From Spirochaetaceae bacterium (lineage in GTDB: Bacteria; Spirochaetota; Spirochaetia; DSM-27196; SLAA01), in contig PXEI01000229.1 of the NCBI GenBank assembly GCA_003564775.1, forward strand, positions 1 to 6,443: DNA of 6,443 nucleotides. The letters are read 5' to 3'. Both the position numbers and the translations under genes were made by a program. The notes under the pieces are model-generated. The model was not told where the DNA came from, did no database searches, and saw only the letters and a list, made by a program, of their open reading frames with translations. Shown one piece after another: positions 1 through 6,040 of the stretch (positions are counted from its first letter, which is position 1; every line of letters starts with the position of its first letter).

Positions 1-18
1 AGCCCGGTTCATGCTCGA

Positions 19-91
19 TCGGGATGAGAGGATTCGAACCTCCGATCTCCTGCTCCCAAAGCAGGCGCCTTAGCCCCTAGGCTACATCCCG
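19..91 (-). tRNA. tRNA-Pro, anticodon TGG
   Basis: Read on the minus strand, the 73 nt fold as a full cloverleaf. The acceptor arms are CGGGATG and CATCCCG, the D stem is GCCT/AGGC, the anticodon stem is CCTGC/GCAGG, and the T arm is GGAGG-TTCGAAT-CCTCT with one G-U pair. The anticodon loop TTTGGGA puts TGG at positions 34-36, which reads proline codons (CCA and, by wobble, other CCN). Pair C1-G72, discriminator A73 and G37 are all typical of bacterial tRNA-Pro. The CCA end is not encoded, since the next template bases give TC, so it must be added by CCA transferase. The gene stands alone, divergent from the chemoreceptor cluster. Confidence 0.97.
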
Positions 92-142
92 CTGTTGATG
101 GACATCTCCAGAAGAGATACTTCGCATCTTCATTGAGACGGT

Positions 143-171
143 AGTATAACGACCACGCTCATGTCGGTCAA
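143..171 (-). promoter_or_regulatory. Sigma-70 type promoter for the tRNA-Pro gene
   Basis: On the minus strand TTGACC (171-166) and TATACT (148-143) are separated by exactly 17 nt, a near-consensus -35/-10 pair. Transcription would start near 136 and give a 5' leader of about 45 nt before the tRNA, to be trimmed by RNase P. The strength of both boxes suits a stable-RNA gene. Confidence 0.75.
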
Positions 172-239
172 CTGCATGGCGATTGCGAAAAATGGCATGG
201 CCTAGCCGAAATTTGCGCCTCCTTTTTTTGCGGTTTCTG

Positions 240-267
240 TTGACGGACTGTAAACACACGGTACAAT
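240..267 (+). promoter_or_regulatory. Sigma-70 type promoter for the chemoreceptor cluster
   Basis: TTGACG (240-245) and TACAAT (262-267) are 16 nt apart, each one mismatch from consensus. The predicted start near 274 leaves about 48 nt of leader before the ATG at 322. A run of seven T (223-229) lies just upstream of the -35 box, where an AT-rich UP element could sit. This is the only strong plus-strand promoter seen before the miniature and full receptor genes, so it probably drives both and, by read-through, nth and queG. Confidence 0.7.
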
Positions 268-321
268 GGTGGGGACTGTTTACGTTCGCTCCAATTCTGT
301 CGTGCAGGAGAGACATTCGTA

Positions 322-567
322 ATGACTGAAGCCCCCGCACAAAGCGGAATCAGCAATGGGTATACGGAGTCCGGGCTTGAGATTGCGTTTCTGCAGGATC
401 TGTGCGAGAGCTTTTCTCGTGAATTCGGTTACATGATAAGTGTCATGGCCGAACGTGCCGTGTCGTGGCTTGAAATGAAGCGCTCAAAGGTCATGAAGCA
501 GGGCGTCAATCTTGGTATTGACTATCATGGAATTGGAAAGATTGCGCAGCGAATCCGCGGGGCATAG
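322..567 (+). CDS. Miniature, internally deleted paralogue of the downstream chemoreceptor
   Basis: An 81-residue ORF with an AGGAG ribosome site at 306-310. It aligns to the next gene along its whole length in three blocks. Residues 5-45 match receptor residues 14-54 with 23 of 41 identical by hand count. Residues 46-70 match 85-109 (13 of 25), and residues 71-81 match the receptor's last 11 residues (6 of 11, including QRIRG). The missing parts are receptor residues 55-84 and 110-429, so 30 and 320 codons are lost without changing the frame. The protein therefore lacks the RERVGTIH stretch and GVTG segment of the sensor and the entire signalling domain. Seen: open frame, start site, good promoter. 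Inferred: a tandem duplicate that was later reduced. It may be a relic that still happens to be open, or a small protein that pairs with the full receptor's N-terminus. Function unknown. Confidence 0.65.
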   Translation: MTEAPAQSGISNGYTESGLEIAFLQDLCESFSREFGYMISVMAERAVSWLEMKRSKVMKQGVNLGIDYHGIGKIAQRIRGA

Positions 568-623
568 GCAAGCCCAGGCTGCACAACGGCACCAAAAACG
601 AGGTTTTAAGGGGGAGTCTGTAG

Positions 624-1946
624 ATGTCGACAGCGCAAATGAGCCAGGTTAAGAACGAAGAGAAGCCGCAAAGCGGGGTAGTAAACGGCTGCACCGAAAG
701 CGGCATACAAGTACAGTTTTTGCAGGATCTCTGTGATGAGTTTCACGGAGAGTTTGGTTACCAGATGATTTTCTGTGCCGAGCGTGGTGAGATTGTTGCT
801 GCGGTAGTCCGTGAAAGAGTGGGGACTATCCACGGTGGCGGAGCCAAGATCATGGCCGGTGAACTTGACGAGATTGCGGTCACTGCACGCGAGGCACGGC
901 GTTCGAAGTTCATGAAGGAAGGCGTTAGTGTCGCCATTGATATTGACGGTAACCGTGTTGCCACGTGTGGCGTAACCGGCCCGACGAAAGAGGTTCGTCC
1001 GCTGGCAAAGCTCGCACGGCTGTATGTTGTGGCTATGATCCGCGCCGAACGTGCCCGCTGTGAACAGGACGACATGGCAGAAGAAATGCGGGCGAAAGAG
1101 CGTGACGTTGCCGGGCGACATGCCGCTGAACTGGAGCAGGGCGTCGCAGCTCTTGTAGAAGACCTGCAAGTAGCTGGTAATCAGCTTTCAGCGGTGGTAA
1201 ACCAGGTAGAAGAAGCGGGAAAGTTCACCTTTGACCGGGTAGGAATAGCTGCACGATCAACGCAGCAGGCCGAGTCGGGAGTGGAGACTATTGCCTCGGG
1301 CAGTGAAGAGCTTTCGGCAAGCATTGAGCATATTCGCAAGCAGATGCGGGACGCGGCAGGCACCTCCGAGAACGCAGTGGAGTCAGCACGCGCAGCATCA
1401 GACAAAATGGCCGAGCTCGGGCAGGCATCGCGCGAGATCAGCAGCATAGCCGAACTCATAACCGAAATAGCAGAGCAGACCAACCTGCTGGCACTGAATG
1501 CCGCAATAGAGGCGGCGCATGCCGGTGAGGCTGGACAAGGCTTTGCTGTTGTAGCTAACGAGGTTAAGTCCCTGGCGCGGCAGACAGGAGAGGCGACGGA
1601 CCGAATCTCGGCCCAGATCAAGGCGCTGCAGCAGCAGAGCAGTGGTGCGGTGGAGGCCATTAACCGGATACTCAGCACCATTGAGCACTTGAACGTAATT
1701 AACTCCGAGGTGGCCGGGGCGGTGGAACAGCAGGCAAGCGCAAGCCAGGACATAACAAGCAACTGCCAGACTACATCCGAGGCAGCCCGTGAGGCGAACG
1801 AGGCGGTGGGCGATGTCCGTCAGGCGGCCGAGCAGTCTTCCGAGGCGGTGCGTCGCATAGACGGTGTCGCCGACGGCTTATCGGAGAAGGTCAAGCTTCT
1901 CCAGGAAGGTATTCAACAGGTTGTACAGCGAATCCGCGGAACCTGA
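624..1946 (+). CDS. Soluble methyl-accepting chemotaxis protein with a CdaR-like (diacid recognition type) sensor domain
   Basis: A 440-residue chemoreceptor that would control CheA kinase through CheW. Residues about 20-145 resemble the Diacid_rec sensor of CdaR-type regulators: the REREGxxH-like stretch RERVGTIH (63-70), GVSVAIDIDG (100-109) and GVTGPTKEVRP (116-126). Residues about 150-430 form the long coiled-coil signalling domain. Its hairpin tip has EQTNLLALNAAIEAAHAGE starting at residue 284, followed by QGFAVVANEVKSLA. SEEL at 227-230 is a candidate methylation site. No signal peptide or membrane segment is visible, so the receptor should be cytoplasmic and sense an internal ligand. 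It has no C-terminal CheR-docking pentapeptide. The ATG at 624 follows AAGGGGGAG (608-616) at good spacing. The receptor class is certain; the sensor family is assigned from motif memory, and the ligand (perhaps a sugar diacid or other organic acid) is unknown. Confidence 0.95.
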   Translation: MSTAQMSQVKNEEKPQSGVVNGCTESGIQVQFLQDLCDEFHGEFGYQMIFCAERGEIVAAVVRERVGTIHGGGAKIMAGELDEIAVTAREARRSKFMKEGVSVAIDIDGNRVATCGVTGPTKEVRPLAKLARLYVVAMIRAERARCEQDDMAEEMRAKERDVAGRHAAELEQGVAALVEDLQVAGNQLSAVVNQVEEAGKFTFDRVGIAARSTQQAESGVETIASGSEELSASIEHIRKQMRDAAGTSENAVESARAASDKMAELGQASREISSIAELITEIAEQTNLLALNAAIEAAHAGEAGQGFAVVANEVKSLARQTGEATDRISAQIKALQQQSSGAVEAINRILSTIEHLNVINSEVAGAVEQQASASQDITSNCQTTSEAAREANEAVGDVRQAAEQSSEAVRRIDGVADGLSEKVKLLQEGIQQVVQRIRGT

Positions 1947-1950
1947 CTCT

Positions 1951-2610
1951 GTGTCCAGGAAGCTTCGAGAAATTCACAGACGTCTCACTGCCGCGTACGG
2001 CAACATCGACTCATTCCTTGATTACCGCTCACCGTTTGAGCTATTGATTGGTGTTATTCTCTCGGCTCAGACTACCGATCTCCAGGTGAACAAGGTAACA
2101 CCGATTCTGTTCGCCCGGTTTCCCACTGCAGCAGCCCTCGCCGGAGCGGGCCGAGGCGAGGTGGAGGAGATCATCAAGAGTACCGGGTTCTATCGCAGCA
2201 AGGCTGCACACATACAGGGCGCAGCCGCCGAGCTTGTACAAAGCTTCAACGGCGAGGTGCCTCAGTCGATGTCGGCCCTCACGACTCTTCCCGGCGTTGG
2301 CCGCAAGTCTGCCAACGTGGTTCGCAGCCATGTTTTTGGCCTTCCGGCAATTATCGTGGATACCCATTTTGGTCGAGTCATGCGGCGGCTGGGAGTCGGA
2401 CAAGCCACCGCCGCCGACGCGCTGGAGCGGGAACTGCAGACAAAGATCCCTGAAGACCTTCAGAGCCCGCTTTCTATGTTGGTGAATAAACATGGACGTG
2501 TGGTCTGCCTTGCCCGTGCACCGCGCTGCAGTACCTGTGTGCTCAAAGACCTGTGCGATTATACGAACAAGGAACCGAAGGTACATGCCCAATTGGAGTC
2601 ACCCGCATGA
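1951..2610 (+). CDS. nth: Endonuclease III (DNA glycosylase/AP lyase)
   Basis: A base-excision repair enzyme that removes oxidised pyrimidines and cuts the abasic strand. The helix-hairpin-helix LPGVGRKSANVV carries the catalytic lysine and VDTHFGRV the catalytic aspartate. The C-terminal [4Fe-4S] motif is C-x6-C-x2-C-x5-C in CLARAPRCSTCVLKDLC. SPFELLIGVILSAQTTD near the N-terminus is also typical. The GTG at 1951 gives 219 residues, close to the 211 of E. coli Nth, and lies 4 nt after the receptor stop, so translation may be coupled. No strong ribosome site precedes it. The frame stays open upstream to a GTG at 1864 and includes a TTG at 1921 with AGGAAGG 11 nt before it, but these starts would add residues lying inside the receptor gene and absent from the family. 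The stop overlaps the queG start. Confidence 0.95.
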   Translation: MSRKLREIHRRLTAAYGNIDSFLDYRSPFELLIGVILSAQTTDLQVNKVTPILFARFPTAAALAGAGRGEVEEIIKSTGFYRSKAAHIQGAAAELVQSFNGEVPQSMSALTTLPGVGRKSANVVRSHVFGLPAIIVDTHFGRVMRRLGVGQATAADALERELQTKIPEDLQSPLSMLVNKHGRVVCLARAPRCSTCVLKDLCDYTNKEPKVHAQLESPA

Positions 2611-3725
2611 GCGAACTGCCTGCGGAACTGCAGCCAGTTCTGGAGTACGCACAAGAGTTGGGTCTGACGCTGCTTGGGGTGTGCGGTCAACAGCCCAAAC
2701 CAACTGCTGAACTGGCGCAGCTTGAGGCTGAGTACCAGGAGTTCATTTCCTCAGGGCACCATGGCGACATGAGTTTTCTGGCTGAGTTCGCCCCGCTTAA
2801 GTACCGGGCCGAGACGATACTGCCAGGCTGCCGCTCTGTATTGATGTTTGGACTCAACTACTATCGCGAGGACGGCATCGACACCAAGAGCTCCAGAGCC
2901 CTGCACGGCATGACTCCGGACGGGCGCTCCGGCACCGGTGGAGCAGTAGGTCGAGTAGCACGGTACGCTCGTGGCCGTGACTACCACAAGACTTTCGGCA
3001 AGAAACTCCTCCACGTACTCAAGCGCCTCCAGCGCACCTATCCGGACGCGGCGTTTCGAAGGTTCACCGACTCAGGGCCTTTGGCCGAACGGAGTTTTGC
3101 AGCCGCCTCGGGTTCCTGTGTCATCGGCCGGAACACCCTGGCCATTTCTCCACTTTTCGGGAGTTACTTCTTTCTAGGTGAAATACTGAGTACTCGTGAG
3201 TTTCCGGCCCACGTTCCGGTTCCAGCCGGGCAAGGATGTCCGCGTGGTTGCCGCGCCTGTATCAAGGTGTGTCCAACAGGTGCGCTGACAGCACCGTATC
3301 GAATTGATGCACGACGGTGTATCTCTTATCTGACCATAGAACACAAAGGGCCCATTCCCGTGGATCGAGAATCGGAGATGGGGGATATGATCTTTGGTTG
3401 TGACCTCTGCCAGGAAGTCTGCCCTTTGAACGCTGTTCGGCGCCCTGCTACCGAACCGGACTTGCTTAATTCAATTTCGGGGGCCAGCGTCCCGCTTGGT
3501 GAAATCCTGCGAATTCGGACACATGAGGAAATGACTGCACGTTTCGGTGGCTCGCCACTCATGCGGGCAGGGCGCCGCGGGTTGGTGCGCAACGCCTGTG
3601 TAACGGCCGCGAACCTTGATGCGCAGGAACTGCGTCCGGAGTTGCTGCGCTTGTGTTCAGATCAGGATCAGCTTGTGGCCAGTGCCGCGAGCCGGGCGAT
3701 GGAGCGCCTCAGCTCGTCTCGGTAG
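2607..3725 (+). CDS. queG: Epoxyqueuosine reductase
   Basis: Catalyses the last step of queuosine formation, reducing epoxyqueuosine to queuosine in the wobble position of GUN-anticodon tRNAs, using cobalamin and two [4Fe-4S] clusters in the cytoplasm. The protein has 372 residues (E. coli about 379). Motifs seen are YARGRDYHK, the catalytic aspartate in TDSGPLAER (D155), IGRNT, a ferredoxin-like Cys group at 211-222 (CPRGCRACIKVCP), RCISYLTIEHKGPIP (C238) and CDLCQEVCP (265-273). The C-terminal 45 residues look like the HEAT-type repeat found at this end of the family. The first Cys group is CxxxCxxCxxxCP, one residue longer than the usual CxxCxxCxxxCP. Residues about 94-115 form a Gly/Ser-rich insertion before the YARGRDYH motif. 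ATG at 2607 overlaps the nth stop as ATGA, which favours it over an in-frame start at 2553 inside nth. Confidence 0.95.
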   Translation: MSELPAELQPVLEYAQELGLTLLGVCGQQPKPTAELAQLEAEYQEFISSGHHGDMSFLAEFAPLKYRAETILPGCRSVLMFGLNYYREDGIDTKSSRALHGMTPDGRSGTGGAVGRVARYARGRDYHKTFGKKLLHVLKRLQRTYPDAAFRRFTDSGPLAERSFAAASGSCVIGRNTLAISPLFGSYFFLGEILSTREFPAHVPVPAGQGCPRGCRACIKVCPTGALTAPYRIDARRCISYLTIEHKGPIPVDRESEMGDMIFGCDLCQEVCPLNAVRRPATEPDLLNSISGASVPLGEILRIRTHEEMTARFGGSPLMRAGRRGLVRNACVTAANLDAQELRPELLRLCSDQDQLVASAASRAMERLSSSR

Positions 3726-3751
3726 CGAGGCAGTTGCCCATGCGGCGGGCC

Positions 3752-4657
3752 TTAATCAATAAACTGATGAAACTCAGGAATGGATTTCAAGTTGTGTAGT
3801 GCCGCAAACGCCCGAATACCGTCGAGTACCTTCTGGTGAACTGTCGGGTCAATGAAGTTGGCGGTTCCAATTTGAACTGCATGCGCACCAGCGAGGAGGT
3901 ACTGAACTGCGTGGTCGGCCTCACTTATTCCACCCAACCCAACAACCGGGATTCTAACGGCGCGCGCTACCCGGTACACTGCGGCAAGTCCAACCGGAAG
4001 TATCGCCGGGCCTGAAAGCCCACCGGTCTTACCCGGCAGCACCGGCCGTAAAGCCTTGGTATCTATGACCATTCCCACAAGCGTGTTAATGCACGAGACC
4101 GCATCTGCTCCACCGGCCTCGGCCGCACGTGCAATTGCGGTAATGTCGGTTACATTCGGTGTCAGCTTGATTATCAGTGGCTTGGAAGTGAGTTTGCGCA
4201 GCCGGGCGGTGAGTTGTTCAACCTCGGTCGGGTCGGTGCCAAGCGCAAGTCCGCCGGTCTTGACGTTGGGGCAGGACAGGTTTACCTCCCATCCCCAAAT
4301 GCAGTCCTCAGCGGCGAGTTCCTCAATAACCTTTGCATAGTCATCGCCCTTAGCTCCGGCGACATTCACCACAGCAGGGCAGGGAAGTGTGCGAAGATAC
4401 GGGATCTTGGCCGCTCTAAACCCTGCGAGGCCGTTGTTGGCCAAGCCTATAGAGTTGAGCATTCCAGCTGGAGTTTCAATAATACGTGGAGTCGCATTCC
4501 CGGGGCGAACCTCTGGAGTAACGGCCTTGGTATAGAGTGCGCCAATAATGCTCAGGTCTATAAGCTTTTCGTACTCACTTCCGTATCCAAAAGTTCCGGA
4601 TGCGACCCCCACCGGGTTCGGTAGAGTTCCGGGGCCTATGCGAACACTCAGGTCCAT
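3752..4657 (-). CDS. pyrD: Dihydroorotate dehydrogenase, catalytic subunit (class 1B, NAD+-linked)
   Basis: Oxidises dihydroorotate to orotate in pyrimidine synthesis with FMN as cofactor; electrons pass to the PyrK subunit. The protein has 301 residues, the usual length. Motifs seen are ASGTFGYG (19-26), TKAVT with K44, VNLSCPN with the catalytic base C129 that marks class 1 enzymes, IIKLTPN (K164), CINTLVG, GGLSGPAI and VVGLGGIS followed by the phosphate-binding VQIGTANF. The ATG at 4657 has AAGGA (4669-4665) 7 nt upstream. The frame stays open further upstream, but the extra residues do not resemble PyrD and lie inside pyrK. The start overlaps the pyrK stop by 10 nt, so the two subunits are probably translated together. 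The 3' end faces the queG 3' end across 26 nt. Confidence 0.97.
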   Translation of the reverse strand: MDLSVRIGPGTLPNPVGVASGTFGYGSEYEKLIDLSIIGALYTKAVTPEVRPGNATPRIIETPAGMLNSIGLANNGLAGFRAAKIPYLRTLPCPAVVNVAGAKGDDYAKVIEELAAEDCIWGWEVNLSCPNVKTGGLALGTDPTEVEQLTARLRKLTSKPLIIKLTPNVTDITAIARAAEAGGADAVSCINTLVGMVIDTKALRPVLPGKTGGLSGPAILPVGLAAVYRVARAVRIPVVGLGGISEADHAVQYLLAGAHAVQIGTANFIDPTVHQKVLDGIRAFAALHNLKSIPEFHQFID

Positions 4658-5424
4658 ACAATTGTCCTTGAGTCGAACACCGGCCCTTCCATGCATACAC
4701 GAGCATACTCTTCTCCCCCATGAACTCGGACAACACAACCCATGCACGCGCCAACTGCGCACCCCATGGTTTGTTCCATCGCGACCCAGGCTGGTACGTC
4801 GAGCTCTTCTGCAAGCGCGTGTCCTGCCGCTAGCATGCCGTGGGGGCCACAGAGATACAGTTCGGGGGCGCATCCGTCCTGACGAATTTCCTCACGTGCG
4901 ATATCAATTGCCGAACCTTTGCGTCCGGCCGAGCCGTCGTCAGTACAGAGAATTGTTTGCACCGAACGCGAGAGTACAACCCTCGGGAGATACTGCCCGG
5001 AGCGTGCGCCGATTATGAGAATTCCTGGATAAGGACTCTGTGCAAGCCGCTCGGCAAGGAACATCATGGGCCCCATGCCAATTCCACCCGCAATGAGTAT
5101 TGGTCTGCGTCCAGAACCCGGATCGGGAAAGCCATTGCCCATAGGGGCAAGAATATCAAAAGGATCAAAGGGTCTCTTCGCGGTCATGAGAGTGGTAGCG
5201 TGGCCGCGCCGCTGATAAATGATGCTCGCAGCACTGTCGGCACGGTCGAAGCCGGAGAATGCAAAGGGGCGCCGGAGTAAGGGAACCGGCCCGTCTACAG
5301 TCCGAACCGTAAGAAACTGCCCGGGTTGTGGTGCTGGCGCCCAGGACGGCCAGGCAAGTCTGAGCTCATAGTAGTCTTGGGCAACAGGACGGTTTTCGAG
5401 AACGCTGGTTACAATGTGGGCCAT
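4648..5424 (-). CDS. pyrK: Dihydroorotate dehydrogenase electron-transfer subunit
   Basis: The FAD and [2Fe-2S] partner of class 1B PyrD, passing electrons from dihydroorotate to NAD+. The protein has 258 residues, the family's usual size. An N-terminal ferredoxin-reductase-like barrel carries the flavin motif RRPFAFSGF (51-59), followed by a nucleotide-binding half with GGIGMGPM (113-120) and CGPHGML. The C-terminal cluster is C222-x4-C227-x2-C230-x13-C244, in CAVGACMGC and VCMEGPVF, as in known PyrK. I chose the ATG at 5424 because MAHIVTSVLENRPVAQDYYELRL matches how PyrK proteins begin; the GTG at 5475 would add 17 residues inside the regulator gene. The ATG has no clear ribosome site and lies 16 nt before the end of the upstream regulator ORF, so coupling to that gene is likely. 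Confidence 0.96.
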   Translation of the reverse strand: MAHIVTSVLENRPVAQDYYELRLAWPSWAPAPQPGQFLTVRTVDGPVPLLRRPFAFSGFDRADSAASIIYQRRGHATTLMTAKRPFDPFDILAPMGNGFPDPGSGRRPILIAGGIGMGPMMFLAERLAQSPYPGILIIGARSGQYLPRVVLSRSVQTILCTDDGSAGRKGSAIDIAREEIRQDGCAPELYLCGPHGMLAAGHALAEELDVPAWVAMEQTMGCAVGACMGCVVRVHGGEEYARVCMEGPVFDSRTIVWT

Positions 5425-5894
5425 GAGTGACAAATAGTGCAAGGTGTTCGACGTGAGGTCAGAATTTCCTGCCACTGCTCCTTAGTAAGATCTTGTCGGG
5501 TCAAAATTTCGTTGGTGAAGTACTTAATGCTGTTACAAAGCCTTTCGGCGGTCTCTGTATCCAGCGCGTGTTCCATTTTGCAGGCAATATCTGAAGCCTG
5601 TTCCGAATCAACAAGGAGTACATTCTCCAAAAAACACTGCAGCACCGAGTGCCGGCGTTCAATTGCCCGGGCGATCTGCATTCCCTCAGGGGTAAGACTG
5701 ATAAAGGAGTTCTTCTCGTAGTTAATGAGCCCTTTTTCGCGCAGGTTCTTCACCGCACCAGTAACCGACGGCATTTGAACGTTAAGGTGGTCGGCAATGT
5801 CCTTGACGCGAGCCACGCGGTTGCGACGTTCCAGTACCAGGATTGCTTCGAGGTAGTTTTCTAAGCTTGTGCTAAGGTTAATTTCACTCACCAT
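5409..5894 (-). CDS. DtxR/MntR-family metal-dependent transcriptional regulator
   Basis: A 161-residue regulator. The winged helix-turn-helix is at about 10-71 (LENYLEAIL, RVKDIADHLNV, PSVTGAVKNLREKGLINY, SLTPEG). The dimerisation and metal-binding helices follow at about 72-125 (ERRHSVLQCFLENVL and ACKMEHALDTETAERL). The SH3-like third domain of DtxR is absent, as in MntR. C105, E108 and H109 match DtxR primary ligands C102, E105 and H106, and H82 matches H79. N13 stands where DtxR has M10 and MntR has D8, Q86 replaces E83, and S101 replaces H98. A C-terminal CTIC pair (152-155) might add ligands. The ATG at 5894 gives the expected N-terminus. The gene leads an overlapping run with pyrK and pyrD. 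The metal and the regulon cannot be read from sequence; manganese or iron are the family norms. Confidence 0.9.
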   Translation of the reverse strand: MVSEINLSTSLENYLEAILVLERRNRVARVKDIADHLNVQMPSVTGAVKNLREKGLINYEKNSFISLTPEGMQIARAIERRHSVLQCFLENVLLVDSEQASDIACKMEHALDTETAERLCNSIKYFTNEILTRQDLTKEQWQEILTSRRTPCTICHSWPTL

Positions 5895-5971
5895 TGTCCA
5901 AAAGGTTAACCGATATCGTACGGTTGTGCAAGTTTAGTTGATTCAGAATGTGGTTTCAGGTTAAGGTTAAC
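5873..5971. promoter_or_regulatory. Intergenic control region with repeated GGTTAA motifs and an interrupted palindrome (candidate operator)
   Basis: GGTTAA occurs four times in about 95 bp: 5876-5881 (inside the regulator's first codons), 5904-5909, 5959-5964 and 5965-5970, the last two back to back. The second copy is part of the perfect palindrome GGTTAACC (5904-5911). Overlapping it is AACCG-8 nt-CGGTT (5908-5925), which contains CGATATCG. DtxR-family operators are AT-rich inverted repeats (for example TTAGGTTAG-type half-sites), so the motif is plausible for autoregulation of the regulator-pyrKD operon and possibly the divergent gene. This is inference from position and form; no full family operator consensus is present. 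Confidence 0.45.
5931..5959 (-). promoter_or_regulatory. Possible promoter for the regulator-pyrK-pyrD operon
   Basis: On the minus strand CTGAAA (5959-5954) and TAAACT (5936-5931) are 17 nt apart, each matching four of six consensus bases. The start would fall near 5924, placing the AACCG/CGGTT palindrome right over +1, a classic repressor position. A second pair, TTGCAC (5931-5926) and TAACCT (5908-5903), has a better -35 but would start only 2-3 nt before the ATG, so I rank it lower. Confidence 0.3.
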
Positions 5972-6040
5972 AGGATTATCCGAAAAGTTGCTCACGAGGC
6001 CCACATGGCTCACATGGCCTTTAAGGGAGACCCTTCGCGC

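Noticed and set aside
174..201. Direct repeat GCATGGC at 174-180 and 195-201, 21 bp apart, upstream of the plus-strand promoter.
   Set aside because: Two-turn spacing would suit an activator, but a 7-bp repeat with no known factor is too little to call a site.
223..229. T7 run after GC-rich sequence, resembling a terminator tail.
   Set aside because: No stable stem precedes it on the plus strand, and no plus-strand gene lies upstream to terminate. An UP-element role for the promoter at 240 is more likely.
595..607. AAAAC-GAG-GTTTT inverted repeat just before the receptor ribosome site.
   Set aside because: Five mostly A-T pairs with a 3-nt loop are too weak for a terminator or thermosensor claim and could be chance.
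1181..1762. Long open frame on the minus strand opposite the chemoreceptor.
   Set aside because: Its composition is Ala/Ser/Cys-rich as expected for the reverse of a GC-rich coiled-coil gene, with no recognisable domain or start signals.
1864..1950. Upstream extension of nth to a GTG at 1864.
   Set aside because: The extra 29 residues overlap the receptor's coding end, lack a ribosome site at 1864 and have no counterpart in Nth proteins. The GTG at 1951 gives the normal length.
3726..3751. Possible bidirectional terminator between the convergent queG and pyrD genes (GCCC-7 nt-GGGC).
   Set aside because: The stem is only 4 bp with a 7-nt loop and there is no T tract on either strand, so it does not qualify as an intrinsic terminator.
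4214..5280. Open frames of 94-156 codons on the plus strand opposite pyrD and pyrK.
   Set aside because: They lie antisense to clear, complete enzyme genes and show no family motif or ribosome site; they are shadows.
5424..5441. CTICH in the DtxR-type regulator tail matches the heme c attachment form CxxCH.
   Set aside because: The protein is a cytoplasmic DNA-binding regulator without a signal peptide, so heme c attachment is implausible; a metal or redox cysteine pair is more likely.
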